From Clonostachys chloroleuca (taxonomy: Eukaryota; Ascomycota; Sordariomycetes; Hypocreales; Bionectriaceae), in contig JBANAY010000003.1 in assembly GCA_037952775.1 (NCBI GenBank), positions 29,760,001 to 29,824,000 on the forward strand: a DNA stretch of 64,000 bases, given 5' to 3'. The notes below the pieces were generated by a model. That model worked only from the letters and a program-made list of their open reading frames with translations. It searched no databases and had not been told where the DNA came from. Each line of letters opens with the position of its first letter. Within the stretch, counting starts at the first letter, position 1. This document shows, one piece after another, positions 32,867-44,599 of this stretch. The translations under genes and the position numbers were made by a program.

Positions 32867-33799
32867 TTAATCATCTCCGGCGCCAATAGGGACAATAGTG
32901 TCAGGGAGGGTGGTCACTGGCAGCGACCCCCGTATTTGGTTCTGGGCTTGGCAGTCAGACGTGCAGACTGTTGCAGGGGGCGCATCCTCGAGTGCGTCCT
33001 CGCCAAAGACCGCACCCATACGGCCCCCGCTCCAGACATTCCACTGGCTGGTTGTACCATCCTGATACAGTCTATTGGCTCCCTGTGGGCTATCCTTGGC
33101 TACGAGAACGGTGTGCGTAGAATCGGCGGGCTGTATGGAAGTTTGTCAGCTAGCTATTTTCTCACTCCGGGTTGTTTATGTAGAGGGCCGAGGGTGCTTA
33201 CCACGCCATTACCGATTCGGACGGCATTGTTGAGATTAGGGTCAAGGAAGTAGAACATGTCTTGAGCCAATGTGATGGTGTGGGTAACATTGGTCGAATA
33301 CTCCGTTTCAACTTGCAGGAGGCCGCCCTGCGGATTGTCCTTGGCCTGGTACTTGACTTTACCGCCGCCACTGGCAAATGTAATGACGATGCCACCGTCC
33401 CTAGACTCAATTTCACTGATCGAAGGAGTGCCAATCTGAGATGAAGTGAGAGCCATTGTTTTCGAGGCAATAACAGTGGTAGGTTTGTTGACCATTCCTG
33501 CATTTCGAGTGTTAGTTTATAGAGACTTGTAGAATCTCAAGAGGTAGCTCACGACCAGCAACGTTGGCCCCAGTGAAGGCGTAGTTGAACAGATTCATTG
33601 TTTGACAATCAATATCAAATCCATTGTTGATACCCCGGATTGTGAGAGTCCCCGTACAAGCCAGATCACGAATCCTGTATTTGTCATCTGAATACACTTT
33701 GCCATCAAGCGTGGTTGTGAAGCGGCCATTGCCCTTGTCAGAGCCTTTGGCCGCAATGAGGCCGCAAAAAGCCAAGTAGATGAAGGTTGAAGTGTGCAT
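32867..33799 (-). CDS. Secreted protein of unknown family, three exons
   Basis: Exons 33799-33553, 33497-33202 and 33130-32867 join in frame to 269 codons (268 residues). The introns are 55 and 71 nt, with GTGAGC and GTAAGC donors. Exon 3 has no ATG and would be missed by simple ORF calling, but it stays open for 87 codons in the right frame. The first 17 residues are a signal peptide (MHTSTFIYLAFCGLIAA). The mature part has few cysteines (LACTG, DIDCQ, and a CTSDC pair near the C-terminus), one NVT sequon and Gly/Thr/Val-rich segments suggesting beta structure. The family is not recognised. It is likely extracellular. A TATATAAA about 80 bp upstream of the ATG supports this start. Confidence 0.75.
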
Positions 33800-33876
33800 T
33801 GTATCTGATGATTGAGATTAATTGGAAGAATATCGAGAACCTATTTGACCTAGTAGAAGAGTGGTTTAAAGAATGG

Positions 33877-33884
33877 TTTATATA
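33877..33884 (-). promoter_or_regulatory. TATA-like element of the secreted-protein gene
   Basis: On the minus strand this reads TATATAAA, about 80 bp before the ATG at 33799. The position fits a core promoter. Confidence 0.5.
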
Positions 33885-35748
33885 TAACATCAAAACCATT
33901 CACTTTCAGCCCAGTTTCTCTCGGCGGCCGCCTTCTCGGACTTGAAGCTGACTGCTCTGGGGTCGATAGTCATTCCAGAGCCTAGACCCGATGCCGCAGA
34001 TTGGTAATGCTGACAGAGGCGGTAGAGCACTTACATGCTTAGAACATTGACCCTGGCGCTTGACCTCGATCAATATTGAATTTACTCTAGCTACTCTCCA
34101 TGTAACCTGAAATATGTGGGTGAAATGGGACGCTGTAATTCTAGGACCGTGATACTGGGGACGAAATGAGCCGTTCGTGGCTTGCACAAACCACGGCTGA
34201 AATCAATAATCACCTTTGGGAAGGATGGGTTGGCTTGCATTCTGACCAATACCCGGGAGTTGTATTGTGTAAGACGCTGTTAGAAGCAACTGCCCCCACG
34301 ATTTGCTCTTTATGCTGCACATTTAAGGATCCAATATGTTCTCTAGGCTTTGTAATCTCCGCCGAATCCTCTTTTATCCGCATACAAGCATAATAACTCT
34401 TTCTCCTTCGTCTATACTGCAGATGGCATATTCGACGCGCTCTTCGGATTCTGACATCCGATATACCCAGTATCAAGACTCAGGGAAATCCGCAGGATCA
34501 TTCTGAGCTGTTGCTAGACTCTTTAAGCCTTGGACAAGAAGAATCATTGCGGTAGGAGTTCTAGCGAATGTCAATTCCTAGATACCCGCGCTTATGCACT
34601 AATATTTTGATTACACATGCCTCAACCAATTCAGGAAGGTCAACGGCCGCCTTAATGGAATTGAAGTTGCCAAGCCGGGTTTCGGCAAGGCCACACAACA
34701 CTTTCGTTGATAGGAATCGACTGTCTCTTCGATTAAGAAATCAATCTTTAAGCTTACTTTTTGCCTTTCATATTCATTGTGTTGTCATGTCTATTCTGGC
34801 CCCCTCCATTGCCGGTTTTTACTCTATACTCATATTCTCTTACGGTATTTAATATCAAATATTACTCTCTTGATTGGCTAGCTATCAATTGTCTTTGGTT
34901 TGTTTACAACTCGTACTTAGACTCTTCATACTTGTGGGCGGGTTCTTGGGTTCTCGATACCGTATTCGTACTCAGATACGTAGAAAAAGCACCCGATGAG
35001 TGCCCCTAGGGCAGAGGTAAATTGAAATTAGCATACATAATGCCTTTAATTTAAAAATATACAAATGTCTTCTCTTCTCCTAGCTCACCCACTTGGTAAC
35101 GACTGGGGTTCTTATTGTTTAAGAACTGCAACAATGACGACCTATCCAATGGCAAGAGACTTTCTAGCCACAATCTGGATTTTCTTCCATTATTGAGCCT
35201 TGCCCCGATGCGTGGCATCAGATGTGCTTCTTTCATGCAAATGTTCTCCTTGTTCCATAACTTGAGGACACGCCTATGCCTGTTAATAGATTCCGAGCCG
35301 GTTCAAATTGAGGTCGGCCCGCAACTGAGGTTTGGCCTCATTCAGGTAATGCTGATCACTGGCACTTCCGACCCGAATTTGGAAAACCCGCCAGCTTCAT
35401 GCCAAGCTGCTCCACCACCGCTCAAGCAGCAGCCAACCACTCATCGACAGCTCAACATGCTTAGGATAACATATTCAATACAACACTTTCTTGGTTCAGT
35501 CTTGCGTAGTGACTAGGCCTATCTTGGGTCGGCTAAGGGTGCTGCTCTGTTTGTCTCCAATCAAATCTGACTGCATTGTGAAGCGATCGTCACAACTGGC
35601 GATACATGCATCTGTGAAGCGAGGGATGAATATACGAGCAAAACATGATTTGGTGGCAATATTGGTTTAATGGAGCTGTATCTACTCCGCTAATACGGAA
35701 GCCCTTCATTGGGAATTCTCAAACCCGATGGCGGAGTATCGAACAGCA

Positions 35749-35755
35749 TATAAAA
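35749..35755 (+). promoter_or_regulatory. TATA box of the Gfo/Idh/MocA gene
   Basis: TATAAAA about 100 bp upstream of the ATG at 35852. Confidence 0.5.
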
Positions 35756-35851
35756 AGATGGCATGACTCTCGCATCAGAAAACGAATTCCATCAACCAGC
35801 TCGAGCTGTTATAAATATTCTGATCAGTTGTTTTCTGTACAATCACCCAAA

Positions 35852-37177
35852 ATGTCGTCACCAAAGGTCAAGCGATATGTCATTGTGGGCATGGGCGTAC
35901 GTTCTGCCTTTTACTACCAAAGCATTATCAAGGACTTTCCTGAGGCTGCCACACTCGTCGGTATTTGCGACACAAATCAGACCCGTATGAACGCTGCCAA
36001 TGACCGCATTGTCGAGATTGGAGGCCAGCCGCAGCCCACGTACAAGGCTGAAGATTTCGACAAAATGGTCGCGGAGCAAAAGCCGGACGTTGTCATCGTC
36101 ACCACCATCGATCTCTATCATCACGTTTACTGCATCCGAGCCATGGAACTGGGCTGCGATGCCATCACCGAGAAGCCCATGACCATTGACGAGGAGAAGT
36201 TGCAGGCCATGATTGATGCGGAGAAGCGGACTGGCAAGCAGGTTCGCGTCCTTTTCAATTATCGCTACGCGCCTCATCATACCAAGGTCCGTGAGCTGAT
36301 AGCATCCGGTGTGATTGGAGAGATCTCAACAGTTCATATGGATTGGATCCTCGACTGTGCGCACGGATCCGACTTCATGCGTCGCTGGCACAGGAACAAG
36401 GAGACTAGTGGGGGCATTCAGATGCACAAATCCATTCACCACTTTGATCTTGTTCATTTCTGGCTGAACACCGAACCCGAGTTGGTGTACTGCCTGGGAG
36501 ATTTGCGATTTTACGGAAAGAAAAACGCGGAGAGGCGCGGGGAGACCAATCTGGGAGAGCGGTATTTCAACAATGAGGCAGCCAAGTCTGACCCGTTCGC
36601 GATTCACATAGACAAAAATGCACAGCTGAAGAAGCTTTACCTTGAGGCTGAGCATGAGGACGGGTATATCCGTGATCGAAATTGTTTTGCCGAGGGCATC
36701 ACCATTGAGGATAATTTGTCGATGATTATCAAGTACAAGAACCGCGCGGTCATGACGTATAACACCTACGCGTATGCACCATGGGAGGGTTACCGCTGTG
36801 TGTTCAACGGGAGCAAGGGACGAATTGAGATCAATGTGGTTGAAGGGGGCTACTCTGCAGGAGGTGAGACGGTCACCAACAAGGGTATTGGAGACCTGGA
36901 GAAGAACTATATTCAGGGTGGGGTTGAGCAGACCAAGATTGTTGTCTATCCTTTGTGGGATGAGCCTTATGTGGTAGATATTGTCAAGCAGGAAGGCGGC
37001 CATGGAGGAGGAGATCCAGTGTTGCTTCAAGACGTCCTGGTTGGTGATCGGAGTGACAGCTTCAAGCGAGCTGCATATATACGCGATGGAGGAAATGCGG
37101 TCTTGGTTGGTGTTGGTGCAAACAAGTCAATGAAAACAGGGCTTCCTATCAAGGTTCAGGAACTTGTTAAGTGGTAG
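35852..37177 (+). CDS. Gfo/Idh/MocA-family oxidoreductase
   Basis: Single exon, 441 residues from ATG 35852. The in-frame stretch upstream (from 35645) contains the TATA box and is untranslated. The N-terminal Rossmann fold begins VKRYVIVGMGVRSAFYY; the nucleotide-binding loop is GMGVRS rather than textbook GxGxxG. The family triplet EKP lies at 107-109 (ITEKPMTIDEEKL). After it come the alpha/beta domain with RVLFNYRYAPHH, a DWILDCAHGSDFMRRWHR segment, and GGIQMHKSIHHFDLVHFWL, which supplies the usual His-containing active-site region. It should use NAD(P)(H) to oxidise or reduce a sugar, inositol or similar polyol. The substrate is unknown. It is convergent with the peptidase gene, whose stop lies 105 bp away. 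Confidence 0.9.
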   Translation: MSSPKVKRYVIVGMGVRSAFYYQSIIKDFPEAATLVGICDTNQTRMNAANDRIVEIGGQPQPTYKAEDFDKMVAEQKPDVVIVTTIDLYHHVYCIRAMELGCDAITEKPMTIDEEKLQAMIDAEKRTGKQVRVLFNYRYAPHHTKVRELIASGVIGEISTVHMDWILDCAHGSDFMRRWHRNKETSGGIQMHKSIHHFDLVHFWLNTEPELVYCLGDLRFYGKKNAERRGETNLGERYFNNEAAKSDPFAIHIDKNAQLKKLYLEAEHEDGYIRDRNCFAEGITIEDNLSMIIKYKNRAVMTYNTYAYAPWEGYRCVFNGSKGRIEINVVEGGYSAGGETVTNKGIGDLEKNYIQGGVEQTKIVVYPLWDEPYVVDIVKQEGGHGGGDPVLLQDVLVGDRSDSFKRAAYIRDGGNAVLVGVGANKSMKTGLPIKVQELVKW

Positions 37178-37281
37178 CGAGGGCTAGATAGTCTCGGTCT
37201 AGGTGCCCTATATTAGTTTTATTGCTCAACTAGATTGTGTTCTAGAAACTTCTGTCTAAACAATAACTCTATACGTAGTCA

Positions 37282-38531
37282 TCAAATGAATTCGTGATGA
37301 GCAAGCTCATAGACAAAACCAGAAGCCATCTTTGCATGCTGAAAGACGTGACCGAAGTCCACATACTCCAGTGTGTCATTTGGAGTATGGATATGAGGGT
37401 TATGATTGCCGAAAGGCGTCTCAAAGATAAATGAAGAAGGATAGCCATTTCTGGTCGCGGATGCATGGTCTGAACAAGCATATCCGCACAGCGTCTCTTC
37501 ATAAGAAATGTCCGTGTACCCTCCGATGACGAGTTTGAGAAAGTCATTTTGACTGGCATCCGTGTTGTCGGTGACCAAGCCGAAACGTTCAATGCCGTCG
37601 CGGCCCTTGTAGCCGACCATATCCTGGTTCAGCATCGCGACCACCTGCATGTTAAGGGTAGCGTACTGGTTGAATATGTCCTGGGATCCGAGCAGACCAG
37701 ATTCCTCACCACTGTACCAATGAAACTCAAGAGTGTTCAGGTGGTCACCTTCAGCGATCCTTGGATCAGTCAAGATAGCTCGAAGAACGGCTAGATTCAT
37801 CATGGAGCCGGAACCGTTATCATCTACACATTGTTCAGTTCATCAGCAACCTCTACCTCCTATGAATTCAGCCCTTCAAAAGAGCGAAGGAACCTACCGG
37901 CACCAGGGGCTCGTCCAGCGCCGCGATCTCCGGAAATGACTGAATCGAGATGTGATCCAAGAACGACGGTCTTCCCGCGGGTAATCCCAGGAATCGAAAC
38001 AATAATGCTTCGCTGCGACCAAGCTGTATGGCGCACGAGACGAGACGTCGCCAGTGGATTACCACTCTCCTTGATCACTTCCTTCACTCTCTCATAAAGC
38101 CACTCAGCCGCATCAACGCCATACTGAGAGTTGAAATAACGATTATGGAAGGAGGAGTATGTAGTCAACTGTTCCTTGATTTTATCGACGTCGATATTCT
38201 TGATAATCTTTTGCACAGCACACTTATGCTGGAGAGCAGCGGGGAAGGCAGCAGCAGCAAAAAGCTTGGCAGAAGAGACCTGGACGTCCTGGAATTCAGT
38301 GATGTCAAAGAAATGACGTCCTCCCTACGAGCACAGGTTAGAAAAACAGGAGCGATATTACCACTTGAAATTCAAATCGCTTACATCGATCAACTTGAAC
38401 TTTTCGTCCTCTGTAACTTCGATCACTTCACCTGGGGCGACTTCCAGAACGTACAGTTTCTCCCTCCCAAAAGGCGCCGTGGCCGACGCCGTGGCAGCTA
38501 GTGCTGCGAGGATGGGGCCCAGGTAACGCAT
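37282..38531 (-). CDS. Secreted leucine aminopeptidase, M28 family (LAP1 type)
   Basis: Exons 38531-38385, 38324-37898 and 37823-37282 sum to 372 codons (371 residues), with introns of 60 and 74 nt. A signal peptide (MRYLGPILAALAATASA) is followed by a short propeptide containing EVTEDEKFKL and HFFDITEF, as in fungal LAP1. All five ligands of the two-zinc M28 site are visible: His in GSHLDS, the bridging Asp in PGADDNGSGS (across the exon 2/3 junction), Glu-Glu in WYSGEESGLLGS, Asp in LNQDMVGY and His in HIHTPNDTLEY. The CGYACSDHAS segment gives the usual disulfide. The enzyme removes N-terminal residues, preferably Leu, from peptides outside the cell and appears complete and active. Confidence 0.93.
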
Positions 38532-39574
38532 TATGGGTTGCTTTTGATGAGGGAGAAATAATTTAAGATTGAAATATATGTTTCGAACAATGAGGGTATT
38601 AATGTGAGGGGCCGTTAGGGTTTAAATATTTGTGTTGTCACACCTAAACCCCGCCTTTGATGCTTCTTGCGCCTTCGCCAAGAAGCGAATTAGACGGCAA
38701 AACATGATGTTCAGATACTCACTTGCTCTTACGATACGACCGACCCGCTGTGGCGGTGAAAGCCAAGCTATCTAATGCATTGGCAGCTTACTCGCCTGCT
38801 ACTCTGGTTGCGGGGTTGAGCAAAAGAACGTCTTGATAACTCTAGAATTGCAGTGAAGCTATCCAGAAGTGGAAGCTCAACCATGCGATGAAGCTCAACC
38901 CCGGGCGCCAAGATAGCCAAGTAGTGATAACCAACAAGTAATGCGGGGCTCCCCATGCGCTACCTTACCATAAAGTGCGAGTTGACGAGAGCTTCATCGT
39001 ACCTATCTAGTGACTGTTTGTGCGTGGACAGAGGCTTGATTCTCCCTCGCTATGCCATGTAATATTGAGGAATCTCCGGGACTGACGAACCGATCCGCTG
39101 TATACGCTCGGACTTAGCATGCAGGTGGCTGCCACGCAAAGTATTGATGACTGCGCTTGGAATCTTGGCAAAATAAAACTGACAGACCTTCCTTATTGAG
39201 CAAGTATTGGATGTAGGGAATTCGAGTGTTGGTGGTGTATGGCCTGTGCCATGTACTGCAACTAGACCTGCATATCACTGTCAGAGGTTTCCTGTTGTGA
39301 TGATTGATTAGTTGGAAGTCATCTTGTCCTGGCATTAGCCTAGAATCAGCTACTCTCGGTAAGTTTCACGTACAACCATGACTAGGCGGCTGAATCTTGC
39401 TACTGCCTGAAATAGTGACTCTGACCATATTCCATTGCATTTTGATACATTTTTATAGCTAAGGGGCGAGCGTAAAGGACTACATCAAGAGCTGATGATG
39501 GTGGTATGAACAAAATCGACAACGATGGAGTAAGGCTCACGTAGAGGTCGATCATTTCTCATTCCCTATCAATT
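38532..39574. other. 1-kb intergenic region
   Basis: 5' region of the aminopeptidase gene and 3' flank of the homogentisate dioxygenase gene. No gene seen. Confidence 0.5.
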
Positions 39575-41068
39575 TTACAACTTGTTATTCTTCGGAACTC
39601 TGGCCCTCGTTTCAGCTGCTGCCTCAGCTGCCAGTTTGGCGGCCCAGTCACTTAGGTATAATGGCTTCTCTGTCTCAAGCAGGAAAATTGTGATACCTAG
39701 GTCATCAACCTTTTCAGGGCCATCCGAGCCTTTCCTAGCATCTTGGAAGCTCTTTTCAGTAGGTCCTAGAATTTCATTCAGAATCAGCAACCTCATCTAT
39801 CAGCATGTAAAATGTAAAGGGGATGGCCAGGGACTCATCCTCTTACCATGGATTACATTGCTGCCGTGCAATCCTGCACCCAGAGGTTTGAAATCAGCTC
39901 CCCCATTAAACGGGTAATCTTTGTCTTGGGATTTGATTATGGGGGCAAAAAACTCGCACATGGTGTTTCGATGATAATACGGCAGGCGGAATGTATCTTC
40001 AGCTACCATCCAACGCGGAGGGATTATGGCAAAGTCAACGACTGAATTGCCCGGTTCGCCGTGAGAGGGTGCAGTCAATACAGTGTAGAGGCATGGATCA
40101 TGTTCGTCAAAGAGCAGGTTCCCCATGACACAAAATCTGGCCAGATCATATTTGAAGGGGTAATTCGTGCCGTGCCAAGCTACGACGTCAAAAGGTGTAT
40201 GCGTCTGCTCACAGCGCCACAGCCGACCGTTCTGGCGTGTTACGATCTTGTGTTTTGTTCCCGAATCTTTTGCAATTGCCATTTCGTCTTGGATACTCCC
40301 GTCGAAAAAGGCCACAGGTATTTGAAAATCTCGGGTGTTGGCGAGCCCAGTGCTGCCTACAGGGCCAAGTTCCGGAAGACGGAAATGGCCTTGGAATAAC
40401 TCGCAGACGTACCCTCGAGCTGGACCCGCGGGTAATGTGACTCGAAATCGTATCCCTCGAGGGATCAAAGCAATTTCGTTCTGTCTGACCAGCAACTTGC
40501 CCATTTCCGTCTGAATATTAAGAGAACCAGCCTGGGGAATAATGAGCATGTCACCGTCGATAGAACAGAAAGCCGTTCTCGGTTCCATATCTTGCGACAC
40601 GCTCCAAGTCCAAATAGCAAGGCCGTTTTTCCGCATAGGATCACCATTCCTGGCCAGGAGCTTTTGTGCAGAAATCCAATCAGCTGTTGGATTAGAAGGA
40701 AGCTGTGGCCACATGTACGAATTGGGAGACATGAAATCCGGCACTTTGGGAGGTTCATCTAAAGGTTCAAATGAATCATGATCCAAAGATGGCGCGACGC
40801 GATACATGAATGTTTGTAACGTGAGATTGCGCGGCGCCACGAAGGAAGTCCCGCTGAGCCGCTCCGTGCGAAGCCCGTACGGAGGTTTCATGGGGGTGTT
40901 GTTCGCCACAGGTATTGCGCCCTGGAGAGCCTCGGATCTAATCGCGCAATGGGAAGTCAGCTAGGGAAGTTAACTGGTTAGATAGAAGGTAACTGACGAG
41001 TGGTAGTTACCAAACCCTTCTAGATACACATAAGTGTCCTTGACGGCAAAATCGGTGATGTGGGCCAT
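39575..41068 (-). CDS. hmgA: Homogentisate 1,2-dioxygenase
   Basis: Exons 41068-40998, 40937-39847 and 39765-39575 sum to 451 codons (450 residues), the family's normal length. Introns are 60 nt (GTCAGT donor) and 81 nt (GTAAGA donor). The first joins YLEGFGNYHS to SEALQG, as conserved in homogentisate dioxygenases; the last exon carries GPTEKSFQDA, matching the C-terminal HGPDKETFEKA element. The Fe(II) ligands fit by spacing: H346 and E352 (YYHRNTMCEFF) and H381 (GLHGSN); in human HGD they are H335, E341 and H371. The enzyme opens the ring of homogentisate to maleylacetoacetate in Phe/Tyr breakdown. The usual partners (fumarylacetoacetase, maleylacetoacetate isomerase, 4-hydroxyphenylpyruvate dioxygenase) are not in this window. 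It may therefore be a second copy with a specialised role. Confidence 0.93.
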
Positions 41069-41625
41069 GGTTGGGAGGCAACAAATTGATCCAGAAGTTC
41101 GATGTTACTCATCAAATTAGAGAGCAGTAGAAAGTCATCGAGAGTTGAATTTATAATACCCGGGCCGGGTGATGATTTGTTCTCGTGACATCGAGCATAT
41201 GTAGGGTCAAAGCCGAAGCTTGTATTGATTTGATTCTAACCAGTGGAAGCATGGGACACACCCTATTCTTCCCTCGGTCCTGAATTGGTATGTATCTCGC
41301 GGGTTAGCTTATATTGCTTGATCTGATAGGTGCGAAGAAGAAAGCGACCCTCCTTGTTCCCCGGATATTGGCATCATTCCCCCTCCAATTCTTCTTACCC
41401 CACACTTTGAGTGTCATCCAACAGCCCGATGCCAACCAACCAGAGGTCATGCCGAGGTACTCGAGGCCATCAGGATTACGTATTTCATGGCGGTAGGCAG
41501 CCTTGGATAAGCTCTTGATATGTCTGCCGCAGGTTTCTCTCATGAGTCGCCCAATAACTAATTCTCTAACTAGTTCTCTTAATGCCTCATAACCTTCGTC
41601 CCTATTTCTGCATCACCAGGACAAG
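41069..41625. promoter_or_regulatory. Bidirectional promoter, homogentisate dioxygenase / barrel protein
   Basis: The two starts are 557 bp apart and divergent. On the minus strand a TATAAAT lies at 41155-41149, about 81 bp before the dioxygenase ATG. No other gene seen. Confidence 0.55.
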
Positions 41626-42393
41626 ATGTCCACTATTCCTGCTACGCAAATAAACTACTTGGAAATTAGCCAAGATGTGAAACTTGAAGATCAAAACACA
41701 GACCCGGGCCGTTTGTGGAAGAAGGCGCTGGATATCCTTGAGGTATATGATGGCTTTCGTCGACTGTACTGGGGTAGAAGTCCAGAAGACTGGTCAAAGG
41801 TTCAACTTCACGTTGGTGAGTCGACTTAACACTGAGCCCAGAGAGCGACGCGCTTCTAATATCTTATTTTAGTGAGAGATCACCTGTCACAGCATCAGGA
41901 CTTTCAAAAAACCTCACAGTATGGACAGTTGCAGTCGATTCTGAAGAAGTTGATAGTTCCATACAGTGTTCCATTCACCCGTCACGCTTTTATTGAAGAA
42001 TTCACGCCCAATAATCAGGCACTTGGGAAAGACGCGCCGTTTTCTGGGACGGCAATATACGTTAATACTGACGAGGCTTGGCATGTTGGGGCTTGGCCAC
42101 TATGGACGCATATCGTTCGCCACGTCGATGGATGCTTGGGTGTGACTGGGGGTAAGGTGGTTGAATCCGTGGATGGACACCACAACTGTTACGTCGTTTA
42201 CGTTGGATGGGAGAGCATTGAGAAGCACGATGCGTACCACCATACCCGCCATTTTGCTAACCGCCGAGTGGTCCTGGCTCTTGGAAATAAAGGCTGGAAG
42301 GAGTATGGCCATGTTAAATTCCAGGGTGCGAGGGAGGCGAAGGGGAAAGTCCAAGAGCAAACTGCACGGGTATCTAAAGAGTCCAAACTGTAA
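41626..42393 (+). CDS. Dimeric alpha/beta-barrel (ABM-like) protein
   Basis: Exons 41626-41815 and 41873-42393 (57-nt intron, GTGAGT donor, TTTTAG acceptor) give 236 residues. The first exon encodes a region with DPGRLWKKALDILEVYDGFRRLYWG, and the second half contains HVDGCLGVTGGKVV, then YVVYVGWESIEKHDAYHHT and later KEYGHVKFQGAR. This layout (strand, helix with D-A-Y-H, strand) is that of antibiotic-biosynthesis-monooxygenase/dimeric alpha-beta-barrel proteins, here as two tandem half-domains. Such proteins act as small cofactor-free monooxygenases, cyclases or decarboxylases on phenolic substrates. Divergence from the homogentisate dioxygenase suggests co-expression and a role on a related aromatic (inference). 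I give no specific reaction. Confidence 0.7.
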
Positions 42394-43574
42394 CTATGCA
42401 TAGTGAATTTTCCTGGCGCTCGCAACGCAGGCTTATGCCTTAGAGCCATTGTTCCAAAAATGGCGGTTTCCCTTACTTAACACAAAATGTGTTGACGTTA
42501 TTCAATCTTATAACTCTCGAGTGCAAAAATACGTACTTGTGTCTCCAAGTTCGTCTTGCGATAAAACCCAGAACCATCCAAGGCCCCCGTGGATACGAAT
42601 GAATCAGTAGAAGTTGTCTCGCATCTCTCACCCACCTCACCTGAAGAAACCAATTTTTCAGTAAACATTACGCGATTACTACTTGGATGTCGAAGTGGCA
42701 TAGGAGAAATTTGCACCTCCCGTGGGTCTTCGTCGACCGTCCATATCGAGAAAAAAAACCTTGCTTATTTGTGGTGTTCGGCCCTTGATACTCCAATCTC
42801 GGCCCGGAGATCTCAACTCGGTTTATTGAGAATGACCCGCCTATTAATTATATAACCCTGACGGCCAAGGCCAGCTTAGACTTGAACAAGACACGCTAAC
42901 CACTACGCGTGTCATATGGTCTGTCACCATTCAGGTGTTCATGTCCTACAAACCAATAAGATCACAGCTAAATGTGAGCATGGAGACTCACCAATGAGCC
43001 AAACTAAGTTAATGTCCGGGCGTGCTTTAGCATAAACCAACTAAAGTTAGCGGCATGTCGATTACGAGCACCAAAGAGAAACTGACGAATGAGAGCTCTC
43101 CTATTTGCATTGGATGTCACCTTGCCACGGTTCCCATCGAATCACAACTTAGACATTACCAATACAGAACCCACCAGCCTCCCGCGGGATCCCATGGCTG
43201 ACGTCCTTTTGGGAATGAATGCACCACGAACGCCACGCGGTGTGCAAATTAGTCCTCGGACATCGAATATTGATGGTCGGAAGAGACGGATGGCCCCGCA
43301 ATGCAACCACAAGCTGACAACTCGGGGCCTCTGGTTGGCTGGTCTTTTACACAATGGAGGTCTCATCCGCTGCAGCTGTGAACTTATATCTTGGCCAGGA
43401 TGATGGTGGTGATGGAGGGTCGCCTCAATCTCCTCATTCTTCTACTTCCATCAAATCACTTGACTGCTGGTGTCTTGTCTTCTCCCACGCCGTGATCTGA
43501 CATCCTTTCACACAATCATTCACGTACCAACAATTTTTATTCTCCCTACACATTCACAATCCACAAATCTTAAA
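42394..43574. other. 1.2-kb intergenic region
   Basis: No gene with support. A tRNA-like fragment around 42860-42930 is discussed among rejected items. The last 100 bp is a pyrimidine-rich 5' leader (TCTTCTCCC, TTTCACAC) before the CCC1-like start. Confidence 0.5.
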
Positions 43575-44599
43575 ATGGGTTCAAGACCCAGCGAGCAGCA
43601 GGTTAGCATTGTTCTATATACATGTAATTCTCCTCTGTGTGATACTAACATCTCGCGCTCCAGGCTCTTCTTCCCAGCGTATCAGAGAACCACAATTACT
43701 CTGCATTACGGTCCTCCTCATATCAATCGATATCAACTCTAAACGACGATTACGACAGCAACGCTCTTGAGCATGACAAGGCGAAAAGAGACTTGTTCAT
43801 TGCCCGATTTCTAGCCGACTTCACATTGGGGTTCTCTGATGGATTGACCGTACCGTTTGCTCTCACAGCCGGGCTCAGCTCCTTGGGCACAGCGCAGACT
43901 GTCATCTATGCGGGCTTCGCTGAGCTGTGCGCTGGCAGCATCAGCATGGGCATTGGTGGTTACCTGGCCGCCTTGGATGAGGTTCGCGCAAACGAGCGTT
44001 GTCAGAACATCGAGGACAAAAAGTCGCTGGGGGGAAACAAGGATGATGTCGAAGAAGCCCGCAGTTTGCCGTATCATACCGAAGACGATGCGACAGAAAT
44101 CGGCTCCAACTCCGGCGAGGACAACACGGGCCGTGCTACCTCCGAAGATGTGGTTCGCCAACATCTCCAACCCCTAAATCTCCCCTCTCACATGGTGTCT
44201 GAGATTCTCTCTACCATCTCCAGCCGACAGAAAGGTCTGGAGAGCACCGCATTGGCGTTGAAACCTAAAGAGAAAACCGATCGCATCCAGAGTGCCATTT
44301 GGCCCATCATGTCCGGCATCTCCATCTCTCTCGGATATGTGATCGGTGGTTTGATCCCTCTTCTACCATATTTCTTCACCTCAACCGTTGGCGCTGGCTT
44401 GTGCTGGAGCACCGCCTTTTGCCTGGTGGCCTTGTTCGGATTCGGTTTTGGCAAGTGCTGGATGTTCAGTGAAGAGAAGTCATATTGGCGACAAAGCCTG
44501 TGGGAGGGCTTCAGGATGCTGGTTCTGGGCAGTCTTGCTGCCATTGCATCCGTGCTGTGCATTAAGTTACTGGAGACGAGCACCGGGGGGCCGCCTTAA
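43575..44599 (+). CDS. CCC1: Vacuolar iron transporter, CCC1/VIT1 family
   Basis: A 27-nt first exon (43575-43601) is joined over a 62-nt intron to 43664-44599, giving 320 residues, normal for fungal CCC1. The first helix has the family signature ADFTLGFSDGLTVPFALTAG, with the conserved Asp and Gly residues of the ion path. The second is ELCAGSISMGIGGYLA. A cytosolic region of about 115 residues with many acidic residues (the metal-binding domain position) comes next. Then three more helices (MSGISISLGYVIGGLIPLLPYFF; WSTAFCLVALFGFGFGK; LVLGSLAAIASVLCIKL). The protein moves Fe(II), and often Mn(II), from cytosol into the vacuole in exchange for protons. Iron-responsive HapX control is known for this family, but I did not identify a site. 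Confidence 0.92.

Larger units (their letters stand above)
33800..35851. other. 2-kb intergenic region
   Basis: No exon with family features. It contains the promoters of the leftward secreted-protein gene and the rightward oxidoreductase gene, with TATA-like elements listed separately. The frames at 34166-34476 and 35115-35516 are short and unsupported. Confidence 0.5.

Noticed and set aside
42860..42930. tRNA-like fragment on the minus strand (TAGTGGTTAGCG A-box-like and TGTTCAAGTCT B-box-like sequence)
   Set aside because: The two boxes are only about 18 nt apart, and no acceptor stem or anticodon arm can be drawn. At most a tRNA-derived relic.
20224..44599. Secondary-metabolite cluster with a backbone enzyme
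   Set aside because: Tailoring-type enzymes, transporters and a regulator are present, but no polyketide synthase, NRPS, terpene cyclase or DMATS frame is visible.
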